The notes under the pieces were generated by a model. That model did not search any database and was not told the DNA's origin. It saw only the letters and a program-made list of their open reading frames with translations. The translations under genes and the position numbers were made by a program. From Streptomyces sp. DG2A-72 (GTDB lineage: Bacteria; Actinomycetota; Actinomycetes; Streptomycetales; Streptomycetaceae): a stretch of 64,000 nt of DNA. The stretch spans positions 10,068,001 through 10,132,000 of the forward strand of contig NZ_JASTLC010000001.1 in assembly GCF_030499575.1 (NCBI RefSeq), read 5' to 3'. Of the stretch, positions 51,314-60,830 are shown in pieces; the first letter of the stretch is position 1; every line of letters begins with the position of its first letter.

Positions 51314-51606
51314 GCGTGAGCGCGACCCCTGACCGTGATCCCGGGCGAGAGCGGCGGAGCACCGTTCGGCCGCGCCGCGGCAGCCCACTCCAGGGCGTGC
51401 GGCCCGCATCGCCGGGTTCGTTGAACCCGTACTCCGGACCGGCCGTTGTGCTTACGCGGCCACCTTCTGGCCGTGCGCGCGTGCCCCGCGTGTCGGCGCC
51501 CCATCCCGGCCGGCACCGATGCGCCGCATTGCCCCACGCCCTCGCCCATCCGACGCGGGGGCACGCCCTACCCGGCGATACAGCCGGAGAGATCGGAAAG
51601 AGAGCC

Positions 51607-52728
51607 ATGTCATTCGTACCCTTCTCCGCCTATCGGCAGAGCCTGCCCCCCGACTACCACGCCGACGAGAAGCGCCTCGTCGACGACATGGAGATCTTCA
51701 TGCGCGGCCGAGTCCGGGACGATGGCGCCGGCCGGGCCCTGCGCGGCGCGCACGCCGAATCGTTTGGTCTGGTGGCGGGCGAGTTCGAAGTGCTCGACGG
51801 CCTGCCGAAGCAGTACGCCCAGGGACTCTTCGCCCACCCCCGCACGTACGACGCCGTGGTCCGGTACTCGAACGGTGTCGCGCACATCCGGGCTGACCGG
51901 TATCTCGGTCCCATCCTGGGCATGGGCATCAAGCTCTTCGGTGTACCGGGACGGTCGCTGCTGGACGGCGAGAACAGCGGAACGCTCGACATCCCGCTGG
52001 TCAACTCCCCGGTGTTCTTCTCGAACACGGCGCACGACTACCTCACGACCCAGCGGCTGCTGGAGGACCTCCCGGACTCGCTGGCCACCGCGGCATCGCG
52101 CAACAACGTCCTGCGGAACCTGCTCACCAGCGGTGGAACGGCCGAGCCGGACGACTGGCGATGGGACGAACTGCTCGCCTTCGTATCCCTCCTGGGCATC
52201 GAGAGGCAGCACCTCTTCCTCTACCGCTACTACAACATCGGCGCCGTCCGCTTCGGGCGCTACATCGCCCGGCTCCGTATCGCCCCCACGGTGGGCACGA
52301 CCGGCTCCGTGGCGCACCGCCGCGTCGACACGGACGCCGAGGACGAGCCGTTCCGCAGGACGCTCGTGGCCGAGACCGCCGAGCGTGCCCACACCTTCAC
52401 GCTGGAGGCCCAGCTGTGCGCCGACCTCTCGACGACGCCGGTGGACAACAGCTCCGTGGCCTGGCCGGAGGAGCTCTCCCCCTTCCGCGCGGTCGCGCGG
52501 CTACGCGTTCCGGTCCAGAACATCTCGGACGAGCGCAACATCGAGGCCGCTGACGCGACCGCGATCAATCCCTGGCGTACGCGGCCGGAGCACGAGCCGC
52601 TCGGCGAACTGAACCGCCTCCGCAGGGAGGTCTACCGTCGCTCGGCCGAACTGCGGCGCCGTATCAACAAGCAGTCGCGGCGCGAGCCCTTCTCACCGGC
52701 CGACGCACTGAACGCCGCAAGGCACTGA
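51607..52728 (+). CDS. catalase-like haem protein
   Basis: A 373-residue protein of the small catalase-related group (also home of allene oxide synthase-like haem proteins). The distal His is in LRGAHAESFGLVAGEFEVLDGLP, followed by TYDAVVRYSNGVAHI (the R-x-SN motif of catalases) and GMGIKLFGVPG. The late segment NPWRTRPEHEPLGELNRLRREVYRRSAELR is typical of the group, and the proximal Tyr region would be in LFLYRYYNIGAVRFG. Shorter than true catalases (about 480), so peroxidase activity is more likely. ATG 51607 after GAAAGAG. Confidence 0.85.
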   Translation: MSFVPFSAYRQSLPPDYHADEKRLVDDMEIFMRGRVRDDGAGRALRGAHAESFGLVAGEFEVLDGLPKQYAQGLFAHPRTYDAVVRYSNGVAHIRADRYLGPILGMGIKLFGVPGRSLLDGENSGTLDIPLVNSPVFFSNTAHDYLTTQRLLEDLPDSLATAASRNNVLRNLLTSGGTAEPDDWRWDELLAFVSLLGIERQHLFLYRYYNIGAVRFGRYIARLRIAPTVGTTGSVAHRRVDTDAEDEPFRRTLVAETAERAHTFTLEAQLCADLSTTPVDNSSVAWPEELSPFRAVARLRVPVQNISDERNIEAADATAINPWRTRPEHEPLGELNRLRREVYRRSAELRRRINKQSRREPFSPADALNAARH

Positions 52729-52857
52729 AGGCACTGAACCGTGCGGTGTCCGCCACCGTAGGACGAGCGGAAGAGGCCGCGCCCTCCCCGTCGAAGGGCC
52801 GGTCGCCCGGGGCCGGCCAGGAGCTACCGCTGAAGTAGGGACAAGGGAGCGAACGAC

Positions 52858-53622
52858 GTGACGGACATGTTGACGGACATGGCGCCCCAGCTGGCCAACT
52901 GCCGTGCCTACGGGCTTGGCTGGGGAGCAGAGGAGCGCCAGGACGAGGATCTCACCTACTACCGCAGCGGGTTGGCGCATCCCCATCTCAACGGGGTGCT
53001 ACGCCTGCGGAGTACGAAGCAGGCGGGACTCGCCGTCGAACGCGTCACCGAGCGCCTGGCCGGGGTCCCGTGGATGTGGTGGGTGGGGCCCGACAGCGCG
53101 CCGGGCGTCGTGGACGTACTCGCCGAGCACGGGGCGGCGAAGGTGGGCGAGATACCGGTCATGGCCATCCGGCTGGACCGGCTCGCCGACCTGGACAGCC
53201 CTGCGGGGCTGAAGATCGAGACGGTCGACGACGCCGAGGCCCTCGCCGAATGGGTGCACGCCTACAGCCCGTCCTTCGGCGTCGACCCGCACCTTTGGGA
53301 CGACTCGCTGCGCATCGAGGCCGGACGGCCGGACACCGCCCGCATCGTCCGGCTGGCCGGACGGCTCGACGGGGAGGTGGTGGGGACCGCCCTCATGCTC
53401 GAAGCGTACGGAGTGGCAGGCATCTACGTGGTCACGACCGCCGAGGCCCACCGCCGCCAGGGCATCGGCGCGGCTCTGACCTCGGCGGCCCTGCGCGTCG
53501 GCCAGGAACGCGGACTGCGGGTCGGCACGCTCCAGGGGAGCGAGATGGGGGAGCCGGTCTACCTGCGGATGGGATTCGAAACGGTGGCGAAGTACCAGCT
53601 GTTCCAGCTGCCGACGCCCTGA
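52858..53622 (+). CDS. GNAT-family N-acetyltransferase
   Basis: A 254-residue protein with the GNAT fold in its second half: VVGTALMLEAYGVAGIYVVTTAEAHRRQGIGAALTSAALRVGQERGLRVGTLQGSEMGEPVYLRMGFE. The acetyl-CoA pyrophosphate loop is RRQGIG. The first 110 residues form a second, degenerate GNAT-like half. Substrate unknown. GTG 52858 follows AAGGGAG. Stands alone between the catalase-like gene and a broken monooxygenase. Confidence 0.85.
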   Translation: MTDMLTDMAPQLANCRAYGLGWGAEERQDEDLTYYRSGLAHPHLNGVLRLRSTKQAGLAVERVTERLAGVPWMWWVGPDSAPGVVDVLAEHGAAKVGEIPVMAIRLDRLADLDSPAGLKIETVDDAEALAEWVHAYSPSFGVDPHLWDDSLRIEAGRPDTARIVRLAGRLDGEVVGTALMLEAYGVAGIYVVTTAEAHRRQGIGAALTSAALRVGQERGLRVGTLQGSEMGEPVYLRMGFETVAKYQLFQLPTP

Positions 53623-53691
53623 CGACGTCCTGCTCCGTGATCCGTCACCGAGCCCTGCGGGCCGGACAGCCAACACTCTTAAGGACACGGC

Positions 53692-54510
53692 ATGTTCAGT
53701 CCATTGAACGTTCTGGTGGTCGGCACGGGTATCGCCGGCTTGTCCGTCGCCCGGGCGCCGGCGCGACGAGGCATGTCGGGGGCGATCATCGAGCGCAGAT
53801 TCCGGCCCGTCTCGGGGATGGGCCTGTTCCTGCCGGCCAACGCGGTGCGCGCGCTCGCAGGACTGGGGCTCGAGGACCGTGTGGCCCACCTCGGCGCGCC
53901 GATCCGCTCGCAGCAGTTGCGCGACAGCCGCGCGGGTGCCCGTACGTACCTGAGGCAGAGCCGCGGTACGTGGGTCAGGTCTGCCGACGTTTCCGGACGG
54001 ACAATCACCATGCCATCGACCGGTGGACCGTCTGTACTGCTACGCGGACCTGTCGACCTCCTCGCCGCAGGACGGGGAGGCGAGTGACGTGGCCGAGCGA
54101 TGCGCCGAGCGGTTCGCGGGGTTCCACGCCGTCGTCGCGTACCTGCTGGAGACTCCCGAGACCCAGGACGCGTACGTCTCACCGGTCAAGGAGGTGTCCC
54201 GCCGACGGTGGACGACCGCGCACCTCCTCGTGGGCGACGCGGCGCACGCCACGTCACGTCGCCGATACATGGCGCAGGGGGTGGGCGTGGTCGTCGAGGA
54301 CGCGCTCGGCCTCGACGAGTGCCTCGACCCGCCCGGCGAGACGCGGGACCTTCTCGAGGAGTACCGCAGACGCCGCCTCCCGCGAACCCCCTGCGTGCAG
54401 GCACAGGCCCGTAGGCGGGACCGCACCCGGGGCATGCCGCCCGGCGTACGCAATCTCCTCCGCACGCGCATGCGCGGCGCACAATCGCCGGCGCCACCGA
54501 ACCGGCACCG
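53692..54510 (+). pseudogene. FAD monooxygenase with internal deletion
   Basis: ATG 53692 opens VLVVGTGIAGLSVARAPARRGMSGAIIERR (dinucleotide fold) and GMGLFLPANAVRALAGLGL, typical of PHBH-like monooxygenases, to about residue 110. About 100 residues are then lost and the frame changes near 54030 to give ETPETQDAYVSPVKEVSRRRWTTAHLLVGDAAHATSRRRYMAQGVGVVVEDALGL, the FAD-binding GDAAHA motif. Third FAD monooxygenase of the window but not closely like the other two. Confidence 0.78.
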
Positions 54511-54650
54511 CCACCCGCACGTAGAACGGGAACACGAACCCTCGCCCCTGGGCAGCGGCTCCGTGCCCGTCCGCTCGCCGGGCTCCTCGTGAGGCCGGCG
54601 GCCTTCGCACGACCGCAACGCCCAGCCGAACCAACAGGGATGTCCACGCC

Positions 54651-55655
54651 GTGCTGATCTACGCCCTCGCAGCAGTGTCCACGCTGCTCTTCGCACTCGG
54701 AGTCCTGAATGATCCGCGCCGCTTCAGCAACGCGGTCTTCCTCGGCCTCGCTGTCGCCCTGCTGACCATCGGGCTGATAGGCGAGGCCGTCAAAGCCGCC
54801 CCCGGGCCGGTGCCCGAACTGATCAGGGTGACCCTCATCGTGGTCCTGGTGGCCGCGGTCACGCTGCTCGCCTGCTACCTCATCGGGAACGGTGTGAGGA
54901 TGGTGCGCAAGGAGGGCAGGCGCCTCGGCAACCTTCTCTCCCTCCTGGCGGGGACGGGCATACTCGCCGTCGGCGCCCTGTTGCTCGTCGCCATCAGCAC
55001 AGGTCTGCGTCCGCTGTCGATCGCGGCCGGGATCACCTTCGTCCTGGTGAGCTACTTCGCCTTCCTCTTTGTGTGCTTCATCGGGTACGGGTTCCTGTAC
55101 GGGCGCGTCAAGGTGCGCAGACCCCTGGATTACGTCATCGTCCTCGGTTCCGGACTCATCGGAGGCAAGCGTGTCCCGCCCCTGCTGGCGAGCCGGCTCG
55201 AACGCGGCCGTGCCGTTTGGGAAGGCCAGGCCACGCTGCACGGCCGCACCCCGATACTGATCACTTCCGGCGGCCAGGGTCCGGACGAGGATCTGCCGGA
55301 GTCGCATGCGATGGCGCAGTACCTGGTCGAGCGGGGCTTCCCCGAGGACTTCATCGTGCGAGAGGACAAGTCCCGTACGACAGAGGAGAACCTGCGCTAC
55401 AGCAAGGCGATCATGGAGCTGTCCCATCCCGACTACCACTGTGCCGTCGTCACCAACAACTTCCACGTCTTCCGCTCGGCCCTCGTCGCACGCGCCACCG
55501 GAGTGCGGGGGCAGGTGCTCGGTTCGCCGACGGCCCGGTACTTCCTGCCCAGCGCGACCCTGCGGGAGTTCACCGCTGTCGTCATGTCCCGCAAGTTGCT
55601 GAACGCCGCCGCGTGCGTCCTGCTCGCCCAGCAGTGCTGGGCGACCATTTGGTGA
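54651..55655 (+). CDS. YdcF/ElyC-like DUF218 membrane protein
   Basis: A 334-residue protein with five or so N-terminal helices (residues 1-160) and a cytoplasmic or exported DUF218 domain: DYVIVLGSGLIGGKRVPPLLASRLERGRAV, ILITSGGQGPDEDLPESHAMAQYLVERGF, DKSRTTEENLRYSKAIM and VTNNFHVFRSALVAR. The VLGSG...SGG...TxEN...T-N-H pattern is complete. The family takes part in cell-envelope carbohydrate or lipid II metabolism. The start at 54651 gives the first helix. Confidence 0.88.
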   Translation: MLIYALAAVSTLLFALGVLNDPRRFSNAVFLGLAVALLTIGLIGEAVKAAPGPVPELIRVTLIVVLVAAVTLLACYLIGNGVRMVRKEGRRLGNLLSLLAGTGILAVGALLLVAISTGLRPLSIAAGITFVLVSYFAFLFVCFIGYGFLYGRVKVRRPLDYVIVLGSGLIGGKRVPPLLASRLERGRAVWEGQATLHGRTPILITSGGQGPDEDLPESHAMAQYLVERGFPEDFIVREDKSRTTEENLRYSKAIMELSHPDYHCAVVTNNFHVFRSALVARATGVRGQVLGSPTARYFLPSATLREFTAVVMSRKLLNAAACVLLAQQCWATIW

Positions 55656-55665
55656 CCTGGCTCGG

Positions 55666-55990
55666 TCACAGCTGAGTGACGGCGACGCGCCGCCCGGTGT
55701 CGCCGAGGGCGAGCAGCCCGCCGTCGACCACGAGCACGTCCCCGCCCTCGCGCATCCGGCGGAGGGCGCGGTCCGTGTCGGAGCGGTGCAGGAACGAGTC
55801 GTCGACCACCGCGGTCGACCACCGTTGTGCCGGGCCCCCGCCGGTCACGTCGAGGAGCATGCCGCCGCCGCTGACCGCGGTGACGACCAGATCGGCCTCG
55901 TACACGGCGGCGGGAAGGCCCGCGTCAGACTCCGTCACGTCGACGACATGGACCCGGTCGCGCAGGCTCTGCGTGAGTACGAGCCGAGGA
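55666..55990 (-). pseudogene. C-terminal Rossmann-type dehydrogenase fragment
   Basis: The frame to the stop at 55666 reads RVHVVDVTESDAGLPAAVYEADLVVTAVSGGGMLLDV...STAVVDDSFLHRSDTDRALRRMREGGDVLVVDGGLLALGDT. The adjacent VVDV and DLVVTAVS/VVDDS pieces suggest the end of an NAD(P)-binding domain such as in shikimate-dehydrogenase or ornithine-cyclodeaminase relatives. It is joined to the lipoprotein relic without its own start. Low certainty. Confidence 0.4.
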
Positions 55991-56690
55991 GAAGCAGTGT
56001 TGTTGCTTCGTCCGGAGCCACCGCGAACCAAGTTCCCCCAGCGCCTTGGCCCTTGGTGTCTGCGGGCGCCTTGTCACCCGTGAACCAGTACAGCGGCCGG
56101 CAGTCGATGGTCTTCTGCTTCGTACCGTCCGGGCGATTGAAGGGAATGACGAGCTGCGGGTCGATACCCGAGACGTCGGTCTTGTCGATCACTTCGCGGG
56201 CTTCCACTTCTCAAGGCACTCATCCGTGCACGCCGTCGTCATCGGCCAGTCCGTGTCCTTGACGCAGCGGTAGAGCGTGCAGCCCTGCTTGTCGACGAGG
56301 ATTTCCCCAGCTTCGGGTCCTCGACGCTGGACATACGACATACCTGGACGCGCGGTCTCGTCCGCGCCCGGGTCTGTGCCGCCCCCGTCGGATCGGACGA
56401 GAGATCCCATGTGAGCCTCATCGATGCCCTGGGGAAGCGTCACTCCCTCTGCGGGAACGGAGGCCAGAGCTTCGCACATTCGGCCTCGCAGGCGGACTTC
56501 GGCGGCGTCGCCGGCTTGCCGAGCTGGGGTCGTTGGCGACCGTGAGCGCCCCTGCGGGCCCCGCCGCGTTTCCGGCCGGTGCGGCCGGACTCTCCGCGGC
56601 CGAAGACGACTTGGGTTCGGCACCGCAGTCGCTCTTCGTCCCCGAACCGCACGCCGCGTTCAACATGATCGCGGCCGAGCTCAATGAACC
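55984..56690 (-). pseudogene. SCO0930-family lipoprotein, frameshifted
   Basis: A lipobox-like LNAACGSGTKSD near 56660 starts a Ser/Ala-rich stretch. In other frames come QLGKPATPPKSACEAECAKLWPPFP, then DPKLGEILVDKQGCTLYRCVKDTDWPMTTACTDECLEKWKP, then IDPQLVIPFNRPDGTKQKTIDCRPLYWFTGDKAPADTKGQGAGGTWFAVAPD. These are the repeated COG4315 motifs of SCO0930-type lipoproteins. Three or more frame changes and at least one stop separate the pieces. Confidence 0.75.
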
Positions 56691-56778
56691 GGCCCGGTGA
56701 GGCTGCCGTAGGAATTTCTGAATCGCTCGCACACCGCCATTCACCCGGGCACTCACCGCACTCTGAGAGAGAAATTCC

Positions 56779-57537
56779 ATGACAGCTGTCTTCGTCCACG
56801 GAGTACCCGAGACCAGCGATCTGTGGGACCGATTGCGAGCCTGCCTGAGTACCGACTCGGTCGCCTTGCGCCTTCCGGGCTTCGGCGGCGCACCCCGCCC
56901 TGATGGGCTCGAGTCGACGATGGACGAGTATGCGCACTGGCTGGAGGCAGAACTGCGCAAGCTCGACGGACCGGTCGACCTGGTGGGACACGACTGGGGA
57001 GCTCTTCTCGTGGCGCGTGTCGCCACCAGGTCCACCATCGCTCTGCGCAGCTGGGTCATGGACGTGGCCGGCATCCTCCACCCCGACTACACCTGGCATG
57101 ACATTGCCCGGCTCTGGCAGACACCGGGCTCGGGGGAGGCATGGGCGTCGGCCACGCTGGACGTTTCCGATCCCGGCAGCCCTCTCAGCGCCGCCGGTCA
57201 GCTCACTTCGGCGGGCTGTCCGGAGGCTGATGCCCGGGTGATGGGCGAGAACTTTGATTCGGCGATGGCCTCGTCCATTCTCGCCCTGTACCGGTCCGCG
57301 CTCCCCAATCCGTTCGCACACTGGGGGGACCGGCTGACGTCTCCGACAACAGCCCCAGGTCTGGCCATCCACCCGACGCTCGACCCGTACGACGACGTTG
57401 TCGCCGCAACCGCGACGGCCGCCACCCTCGGAGCGCGTTTCGAACCTCTCGAAGATCTCGGCCACTGGTGGATGCTTCAGGACCCCGGCACAGCAGCCGT
57501 TGTTCTGGAGAAGTTCTGGGCAGACCTGGACGCGTGA
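56779..57537 (+). CDS. alpha/beta hydrolase, haloalkane dehalogenase/epoxide hydrolase-like
   Basis: A 252-residue alpha/beta hydrolase. HGVPETSDLW gives the oxyanion HGxP, DLVGHDWGALLVARVA has Asp as nucleophile (VGHDWG), the hallmark of epoxide hydrolases and haloalkane dehalogenases. The His is in DLGHWWMLQDP, and an acid candidate lies near HPTLDPYDD. GAGAGA precedes ATG 56779. Intact gene in a region of relics. Confidence 0.85.
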   Translation: MTAVFVHGVPETSDLWDRLRACLSTDSVALRLPGFGGAPRPDGLESTMDEYAHWLEAELRKLDGPVDLVGHDWGALLVARVATRSTIALRSWVMDVAGILHPDYTWHDIARLWQTPGSGEAWASATLDVSDPGSPLSAAGQLTSAGCPEADARVMGENFDSAMASSILALYRSALPNPFAHWGDRLTSPTTAPGLAIHPTLDPYDDVVAATATAATLGARFEPLEDLGHWWMLQDPGTAAVVLEKFWADLDA

Positions 57538-58363
57538 TCCACCCAGGAACGCCACCGCGCCTGAAAGTTACCGGCCCCGAGGCACCCCAGCCCGACTGGG
57601 GTGCGGAACGTGCGGGGCGAACGGCCGTACCAGCCCTGATCAACCGTTACGTACGCAGCGTGGTCCTCTCCGCCCATACGGCGCCCCGCGTCGCGCGGAT
57701 GCTGACTTCACGCTTTCGCCGATCCGGAGTACGAAGCGCCGGTCGAGCCGGCCGCGATGGTGCGCTGTCCCCGCGACCTGGGGACCGGCGGCCCTCGTGG
57801 GAGACCGCGGGCCTCGCGGCGATTGAGCTGGGCCATTGGCCCTGCTCTACCGGCATCGAACAGTTGCCCGGCGAGCGCGGTTACGACCACCTCGGGTTTC
57901 GCAGGTCAATGCCTACCCGGCACGTGCGCACCGGATCGACAAGCATCCCGCCATGTGGCAACGGCTCGCCGCCACCGGCAAGGGCGCACTTGCCAGGAAG
58001 TTCACGGACCCGGCGACGGGGCGGCGCGGCAGGTGGACGTGGACGCCGCTCCTCCCGCCACCCGTGCTGCGCCGGCTTCCTGACACCTCCCCAGCACGGG
58101 ACGGCCCCTCAAATCGACCCAGAGCCTGCCGCCGGTGAGCAGTAGCGGACATTGGCCGTCAGTGACCAGTGAACCGACCTCCTCTGTGAGCCGTTGACAG
58201 GACGTAGTCGGTCATCCGCTCTTTGACGGCTGCCCATGCGACCGGCGGCAGTGTCTCGGCCAGGAGAGCGAAGCCACGAACGAGACACACACGGTGAGCC
58301 CCGGTTGTTGCTCACCACCCGCTCATACGTCCGGCCCATCCACGACGCCAACGCGAGGACTTC
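57538..58363. other. long stretch of unassigned relics
   Basis: About 825 bases without an intact gene. Protein-like pieces occur on the plus strand (NAYPARAHRIDKHPAMWQRL at about 57910-57970, then ARKFTDPATGRRGRWTWTPL to about 58055) but in short, startless frames that I cannot assign. 58140-58363 has nothing recognisable. Confidence 0.4.
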
Positions 58364-58560
58364 ATGCGCATTCTCTTTTCGGGTACCCCTGCCTTCGGCC
58401 ACTTGCTGCCCATGCTGCCTCTGGAGAGGGCGGCGCGGCGCGCCGGTCATGCGACGGCCATGCTGACGCACGCCTCCATGGCGGAAGCTGTGGCCCCGGT
58501 CCCGGTACTGCACGCGGGCCCCACCGTTGAGGCTGTCCTCACCGAGGTCACCCGCCTTAC
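58364..58560 (+). pseudogene. N-terminal fragment of a natural-product glycosyltransferase
   Basis: ATG 58364 opens MRILFSGTPAFGHLLPMLPL, the classic start of GT1 macrolide/UGT-like glycosyltransferases (nucleotide-sugar enzymes): GHxxPxxPLxxAARxAGHxxxxxT. After about 65 residues the frame runs without a stop into IS3 transposase sequence. The other 330 or so residues, including the sugar-nucleotide site, are absent. Confidence 0.75.
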
Positions 58561-58564
58561 CGGT

Positions 58565-58800
58565 CAGGCCACCCACCCGGCCAAGGTGAAGCCGGAGCTG
58601 GTCGCCGACGGCCCCTCGCAGGTGTGGTCGTGGGACATCACCAAGCTGCGCGGGCCCGGTAAGGGCGACTGGTACCACCTGTATGTCCTGATCGACATCT
58701 ACAGCCGCTACGTCGTCGGCTGGACCGTCGCGGCCCGTGAAGACAGCCTGACAGCCGAGGAGTTGATCCGCACCGCCATACCGTGCCTCGTCCGAGCGAC
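58565..58800 (+). mobile_element. IS3-family transposase fragment (integrase core)
   Basis: In frame with the glycosyltransferase start: PSQVWSWDITKLRGPGKGDWYHLYVLIDIYSRYVVGWTVAAREDSLTAEELI, the first part of the rve integrase core (WxWDIT...LYVxIDIYSRYVVGW) with two of the DDE acids. Both the orfA region and the C-terminal Glu are missing. 58801-58977 has no gene. Confidence 0.75.
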
Positions 58801-58977
58801 TGCGTCGACCCGAAGCAACTTGGGCGTCCGCTCGACTTTGGGCCGGTGTGCCCCTCACCTGCTGCGATGGTCCCCAGGTGTGCGTGGTTGTTCGCCGCTG
58901 TGCGTCGGGGTTGTCACGCGGTTAGACACTAACCTCTGTCGCGAGGGCAAGGGCGGTGTACGTCTCGGGTTACGGCG

Positions 58978-59208
58978 TCAGTCTGAGGTCTTGCAGATGA
59001 CCGCTGTGACAACGAAATCGGGCTCCGCTTCGGCCGACGGTGTCGGCGTTGGCGCCGAACATCCCGAAGAAGAACTCGATGACGACGGCTCCGGCCGGGG
59101 ACCCGACGTTGGCTCAATCCCGTCGTTGATCGACTCTGTGAATGACCAGCTGACGACAACCAGCACGAGCCAACCGCCGATCAGCCATCCTTTCGTGCGC
59201 CTGCTCAT
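58978..59208 (-). CDS. small membrane-anchored protein
   Basis: A 76-residue frame from ATG 59208: positively charged start SRRTKGW, one helix LIGGWLVLVVVSWSFTE, then an acidic Ser-rich tail (poly-Ser at about 43-50) with two Cys. Layout of a type I or II anchored small protein. No family recognised. 59209-59624 contains no gene. Confidence 0.45.
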   Translation of the reverse strand: MSRRTKGWLIGGWLVLVVVSWSFTESINDGIEPTSGPRPEPSSSSSSSGCSAPTPTPSAEAEPDFVVTAVICKTSD

Positions 59209-59624
59209 ACGCCCCCTGTCCGAAGTCCCCATGGCAAGCGGCCAGTCTGCCAGCCGAATGACAGCACCCCTCGCAGACGACCGCATTAGGAGTTCGATCG
59301 GGGCCTGCTTCGGCTGCCGCCGCTCGCTGACACGACGGCCGGACAGGGATGCTGGGGGTACGCCTCCGTCCGGCGTCGTTGATGTCAGCCGTGGATATCA
59401 GAGACCTTCTGATCCGTAGCTCTGTGTGGATCGGTCACTGGCGGTCATACCGGTCGCGCTTTGGGCCTAGGAGGACGCTACCGGACGTGATCGGTTGCTG
59501 AGGTTGCTGTACTTCACTGCTGTACCGCAGCCGCACTCCGTCGCGCCCACTGCGCGCCCCTTGGGCCGCTGGCTACGGGACGGTCGGCCGCGGGCACCAC
59601 CTGGGCCCGCGGCCGACGCCCTGA

Positions 59625-60563
59625 TCACTTGTCCAGCCAGTCGGTGGGGGTCACGACCTGGGCCGTGAGGACTTGGAGGTTCTTCCCGTCGGCGGCGTCG
59701 ACGACGTAGGTGCTGTGGGTGTATTCGAAGTCGTCCATGGCAGAGAAGGCGATCCGGGTGCCGTCGGGCGAGAAGACGGGGCCGTGGAGGCTGCTGAGCG
59801 GGCTCGTCCAGCTGCTCTGCAGCTCGGTGACAGCGCCGGTCGCCACATCGACGACACTCAGACCATTCTCGGTAACGTAGACGATGCGCTGCCCGTCGGG
59901 GGACCAGTCGACGGGCGCGGACAGTGCGTTGCGAGCGGTGCTGATCTGGTGCACCTGCCGGGTGGCGGTGTCCATGACCCAGACGTCCCTGCCGTACTCC
60001 CAGCCGTCGGCCGTCTCGTACGTGGTGGTCCTCACGAAGGCGATGCTCCGGCCGTCGGGCGAGAAGGTGCCTGCGCCGCCGGTCGTCGTGAGTACCTCCT
60101 GTCCGGTGCCGTCGCTGTTGATCCACTCCATGCCGCGAGGGCTGTCGTAGACGATCCGCTTGCCGTCCGGGGACCAGTCGGGATGCCCAACGGACGGGGC
60201 CTCGTTGGTCTCGGGCGCGATACCCGGGACCAGAACGTGCTGGTCGCTGCCGTCGGTGTCGGCGACCACCAGGTTCCGGGCGTACATGCAGCCCTCGGTC
60301 TGGGGAATGCAGGTGTCATCGCGCTGGATGTACGCCACGGTGGAGCCCTTTGGAGAGAGGACGCCGTCCTCGGCGTTCTGCGCGAAGGTCCCGATGACGT
60401 CGCCGCTCACGGGGTCGAGCGAGACCAGAGCGGGAGGGCCGGAGGAGTAGGCAGTGGCGGTGATCCGGCCGGCCGCCGTCCCCTGCTCCGCCGCGGCGGT
60501 CCCTGCCATCGGCAAACCGGCGACGACGATCCCTACGGCCAGCACGGCGCGTCTAAAAAGCAC
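59625..60563 (-). CDS. exported TolB/PD40-type beta-propeller protein
   Basis: A 312-residue exported protein. Signal peptide residues 1-28 (VLAVGIVVAGLPMAGTAAA). Repeated PD40 strands are seen in the rest: GHPDWSPDGKRIVYDSP, GAGTFSPDGRSIAFVR, APVDWSPDGQRIVYVTE and GPVFSPDGTRIAFSA, giving at least four to six blades. Probably a protein-binding scaffold outside the cell. GTG 60563 is chosen since GGAGG lies six bases upstream and the signal peptide then starts properly; the ATG at 60614 has none. Confidence 0.85.
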   Translation of the reverse strand: MLFRRAVLAVGIVVAGLPMAGTAAAEQGTAAGRITATAYSSGPPALVSLDPVSGDVIGTFAQNAEDGVLSPKGSTVAYIQRDDTCIPQTEGCMYARNLVVADTDGSDQHVLVPGIAPETNEAPSVGHPDWSPDGKRIVYDSPRGMEWINSDGTGQEVLTTTGGAGTFSPDGRSIAFVRTTTYETADGWEYGRDVWVMDTATRQVHQISTARNALSAPVDWSPDGQRIVYVTENGLSVVDVATGAVTELQSSWTSPLSSLHGPVFSPDGTRIAFSAMDDFEYTHSTYVVDAADGKNLQVLTAQVVTPTDWLDK

Positions 60564-60830
60564 TTGAGCCCTCCTAGGCAGCCGGGAACCGGTCGTTCCC
60601 GGCTCCCAGTCCAAGAGCGTAAGAGGATCAAGAAACGTTACAGGGCGGGGTCAGGCCTCGTCGGATCCTGGACCAGCGCCTTAGCTTAGAAGATCGCGTA
60701 ACCGGATGCGGCCTGAGCTGGCGGAACGTTGACCTGCGCGTTCTTGGGACATTTGCCCGGAGTCCCCGCTGTTCCCCGACGCCGCTCTCTCGTCGGGCAC
60801 ACGAGGGGCACGGTGTTAGCGGATGGCGTC

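Noticed and set aside
49672..51606. Long N-terminal extension of the catalase-like frame (to 49672)
   Set aside because: The extension is antisense to the ATPase regulator and low in complexity. The catalase family starts at ATG 51607, which has a ribosome site.
58364..58560. Natural-product biosynthetic gene cluster
   Set aside because: Only a glycosyltransferase fragment is present, with no polyketide, peptide or terpene synthase nearby.
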